Assembly: GCF_905475395.1 (NCBI RefSeq)
Contig: NC_058340.1
Location: 75,680,181-75,744,180 of the forward strand
Direction of reading: 5' to 3'
DNA: 64,000 nt
DNA from: Chrysoperla carnea
Lineage: Eukaryota; Arthropoda; Insecta; Neuroptera; Chrysopidae
Position 1 is the stretch's first letter, and each line of letters opens with the position of its first letter. A program made the position numbers and the translations under genes. This document shows positions 62,521-64,000 of the stretch, piece by piece. The notes below the pieces were generated by a model. It did not search any database. It had not been told where the DNA came from and was given only the letters and a program-made list of their open reading frames with translations.

Positions 62521-63515
62521 TTGAATTAATAAATATAATTAAAAATGTTTATAGGCAACTTTATTCACATATGTGTATTTAACGATGCATATAAAGTATA
62601 AAATGATCTGTTTTTATTAAGTTTTGTTGTGTTATAGCTTCAAGTTAATTGAAAGAGTAATAAAATAAAAAAATATAAAATAAAATAACAACAACAATAT
62701 ACACTTGATTTAAAATAATAATAATAATAAATAAATATAAATATAAATCAATGAAATCGATTGATTATCATAAATATAAAACAAACATTTAATAAAACAC
62801 ACATCTACAAACAGCATCAGCATCAGCATCAGATCTTATAGGTTTGTTAAAGTTTATAATGTAATATAAATAATTTATTTTTAAAAACTAACTTGTTATT
62901 TTCTGTTTAATAAAATAAAATTGAAGATTTTGATCGAAGAAGAACTGAAGAAAAAGAAGAATATTGTATTGTGTAAATAAATATATATATATATATACAG
63001 ATTTAAACGAGATGAAAATACACTGAAAATCATTCAAAATGAAATAATCAATTTTTGATCATTTTTTAAGAAATCCTTATTTAAAATTTTTGATATCATT
63101 CGTTAATACTATCGTTTCGGTAGGGTCCTAATTCAATTAAATTAGAAAAGCGAGAAAGTTTCATTGGGTTTGCTGGTTGACATTAGTCTAGGTTTAAGGT
63201 TCAAGCGTAGCAAGCGTATATTTTGAGTTTTGATGTGTATGAAAATATGAGCCCTTGACCACAATAAACACAGTTTTGGATTGGAATCTCTTGCGGAGCA
63301 AAATTTTGAATTATTTCATTTAAAAATTGTGATTTTTAACATAGTACTTCATGGAAGAACTCATAATATGTTAATTGTACAAAAATTAATCGGTGAATGA
63401 GCTTCGAAAAAAGTTTTCATCATGAAGAAAATTTATCACAGATTCTGTTAATGCAAAATATTTTACAGCGCTTTGCAAAAAGAAAACATCAAAAATTTTG
63501 GTTTTTGACGCTTTT

Positions 63516-63615
63516 TCGATACTTTTAGAGCATTTTTTTAAATTTACGTCATACAAATTGCATAGTTTACGATATTTTTAGAGCATTTTCTTACATTTAC
63601 GCCATACAAATTGCC
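63516..63615. repeat. Two tandem copies of a 54-bp motif (reverse)
   Basis: TTTTAGAGCATTTT with TTTACGTCATACAAATTGC occurs twice about 54 bp apart. It is the reverse complement of the 29611-29720 units and is preceded by the same GTTTTTGACGCTTTT word found at about 16008. Confidence 0.8.
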
Positions 63616-64000
63616 GAGGTGATTAGTTGACAGCGACACACAGTGTTTATCAAAACAGCAATAGTGTTATACAAAGCAAATATTTTTACAGAGCATATGT
63701 ATATCAGATTGTATATATTTAGAGTCGGTTTTGTTAAATCTGTTGTAATCTCATTTTGTTTGACCAATCAGTGTATTCGTCCACATAATAATAAAGTGCT
63801 TGAATTCGTTTGGATATAGTTGGTTTGTTCGCTTGAGAGATTATTGATGATTACTCATTGATAACTAAATAAGACGAAGCAAGCTACACACACATATATA
63901 GAATATCGTATAGAATAGATTGGTCGGTTTCTGAATCTCTTGAATCGTTTGTTTGCTGCCTCTAATGAAGACATTTCCTGCAGGCAAAGCACGAACGCTA

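Larger units (their letters stand above)
61950..64000. other. Intron of ci upstream of the first visible exon
   Basis: No further exon was recognised. Contains a 152-bp tandem duplication (62243-62520) and a tandem pair of the AGGCAATTTGTATGACG motif (63516-63615). The preceding ci exons lie outside the window. Confidence 0.6.

Overview
This is AT-rich nuclear DNA of an arthropod, almost certainly an insect. The evidence is small exons with GT/AG introns, a Ci/Gli Hedgehog transcription factor with a three-site PKA cluster, arthropod-type UDP-glycosyltransferases, a secreted DNA/RNA non-specific nuclease, and mariner, hAT, P-like, Helitron and LINE elements. I cannot assign an order. No rRNA, intact tRNA, CRISPR array or bacterial gene was seen, and no LTR or virus-like element was recognised.

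Layout. 1-4673 (minus): two tandem UGT genes, one cut by the window edge and one complete (5 exons, 518 aa). 9678-19119 (minus): a complete ciliary microtubule inner protein gene of the CIMIP2/FAM166 family, with two alternative first coding exons of equal length. 19.3-31.4 kb: no host gene seen; LINE fragments, hAT elements, a large inverted-repeat element and P-like elements. 32304-35734 (plus): complete drebrin-like/Abp1 gene (3 coding exons, 499 aa). 35.9-45.4 kb: mobile DNA, including a Helitron and a 5'-truncated Jockey-type LINE. 45515-48672 (minus): complete secreted nuclease (3 exons, 415 aa) whose first intron holds a foldback mariner with a second element inside it. 52837-53502 (plus): Mpv17/PMP22-family gene with an intronless coding region. 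56494-61949 (minus): the last eight exons of cubitus interruptus (Gli), with all five zinc fingers; its N-terminus lies beyond 64000.

The genes are unrelated in function and do not form a pathway. The UGTs act in detoxification, CIMIP2 in the axoneme, Abp1 in actin and endocytosis, the nuclease in extracellular nucleic-acid digestion, the Mpv17-like protein in organelle membranes and Ci in Hedgehog signalling. I built the exon models by hand; reading frame is kept across every junction listed.

The most unusual material is in the mobile DNA. Two adjacent inverted 250-bp elements have P-element-like CATGA ends, each with its own perfect 8-bp target duplication. A 27-bp copy of the ends of the same family, also between perfect 8-bp duplications, looks like a P-type excision footprint. 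Two copies of a 37/40-bp element with CAGAG...CTCTG ends and perfect 8-bp duplications flank that footprint. All three tiny insertions lie within 470 bp upstream of the Abp1 start codon.
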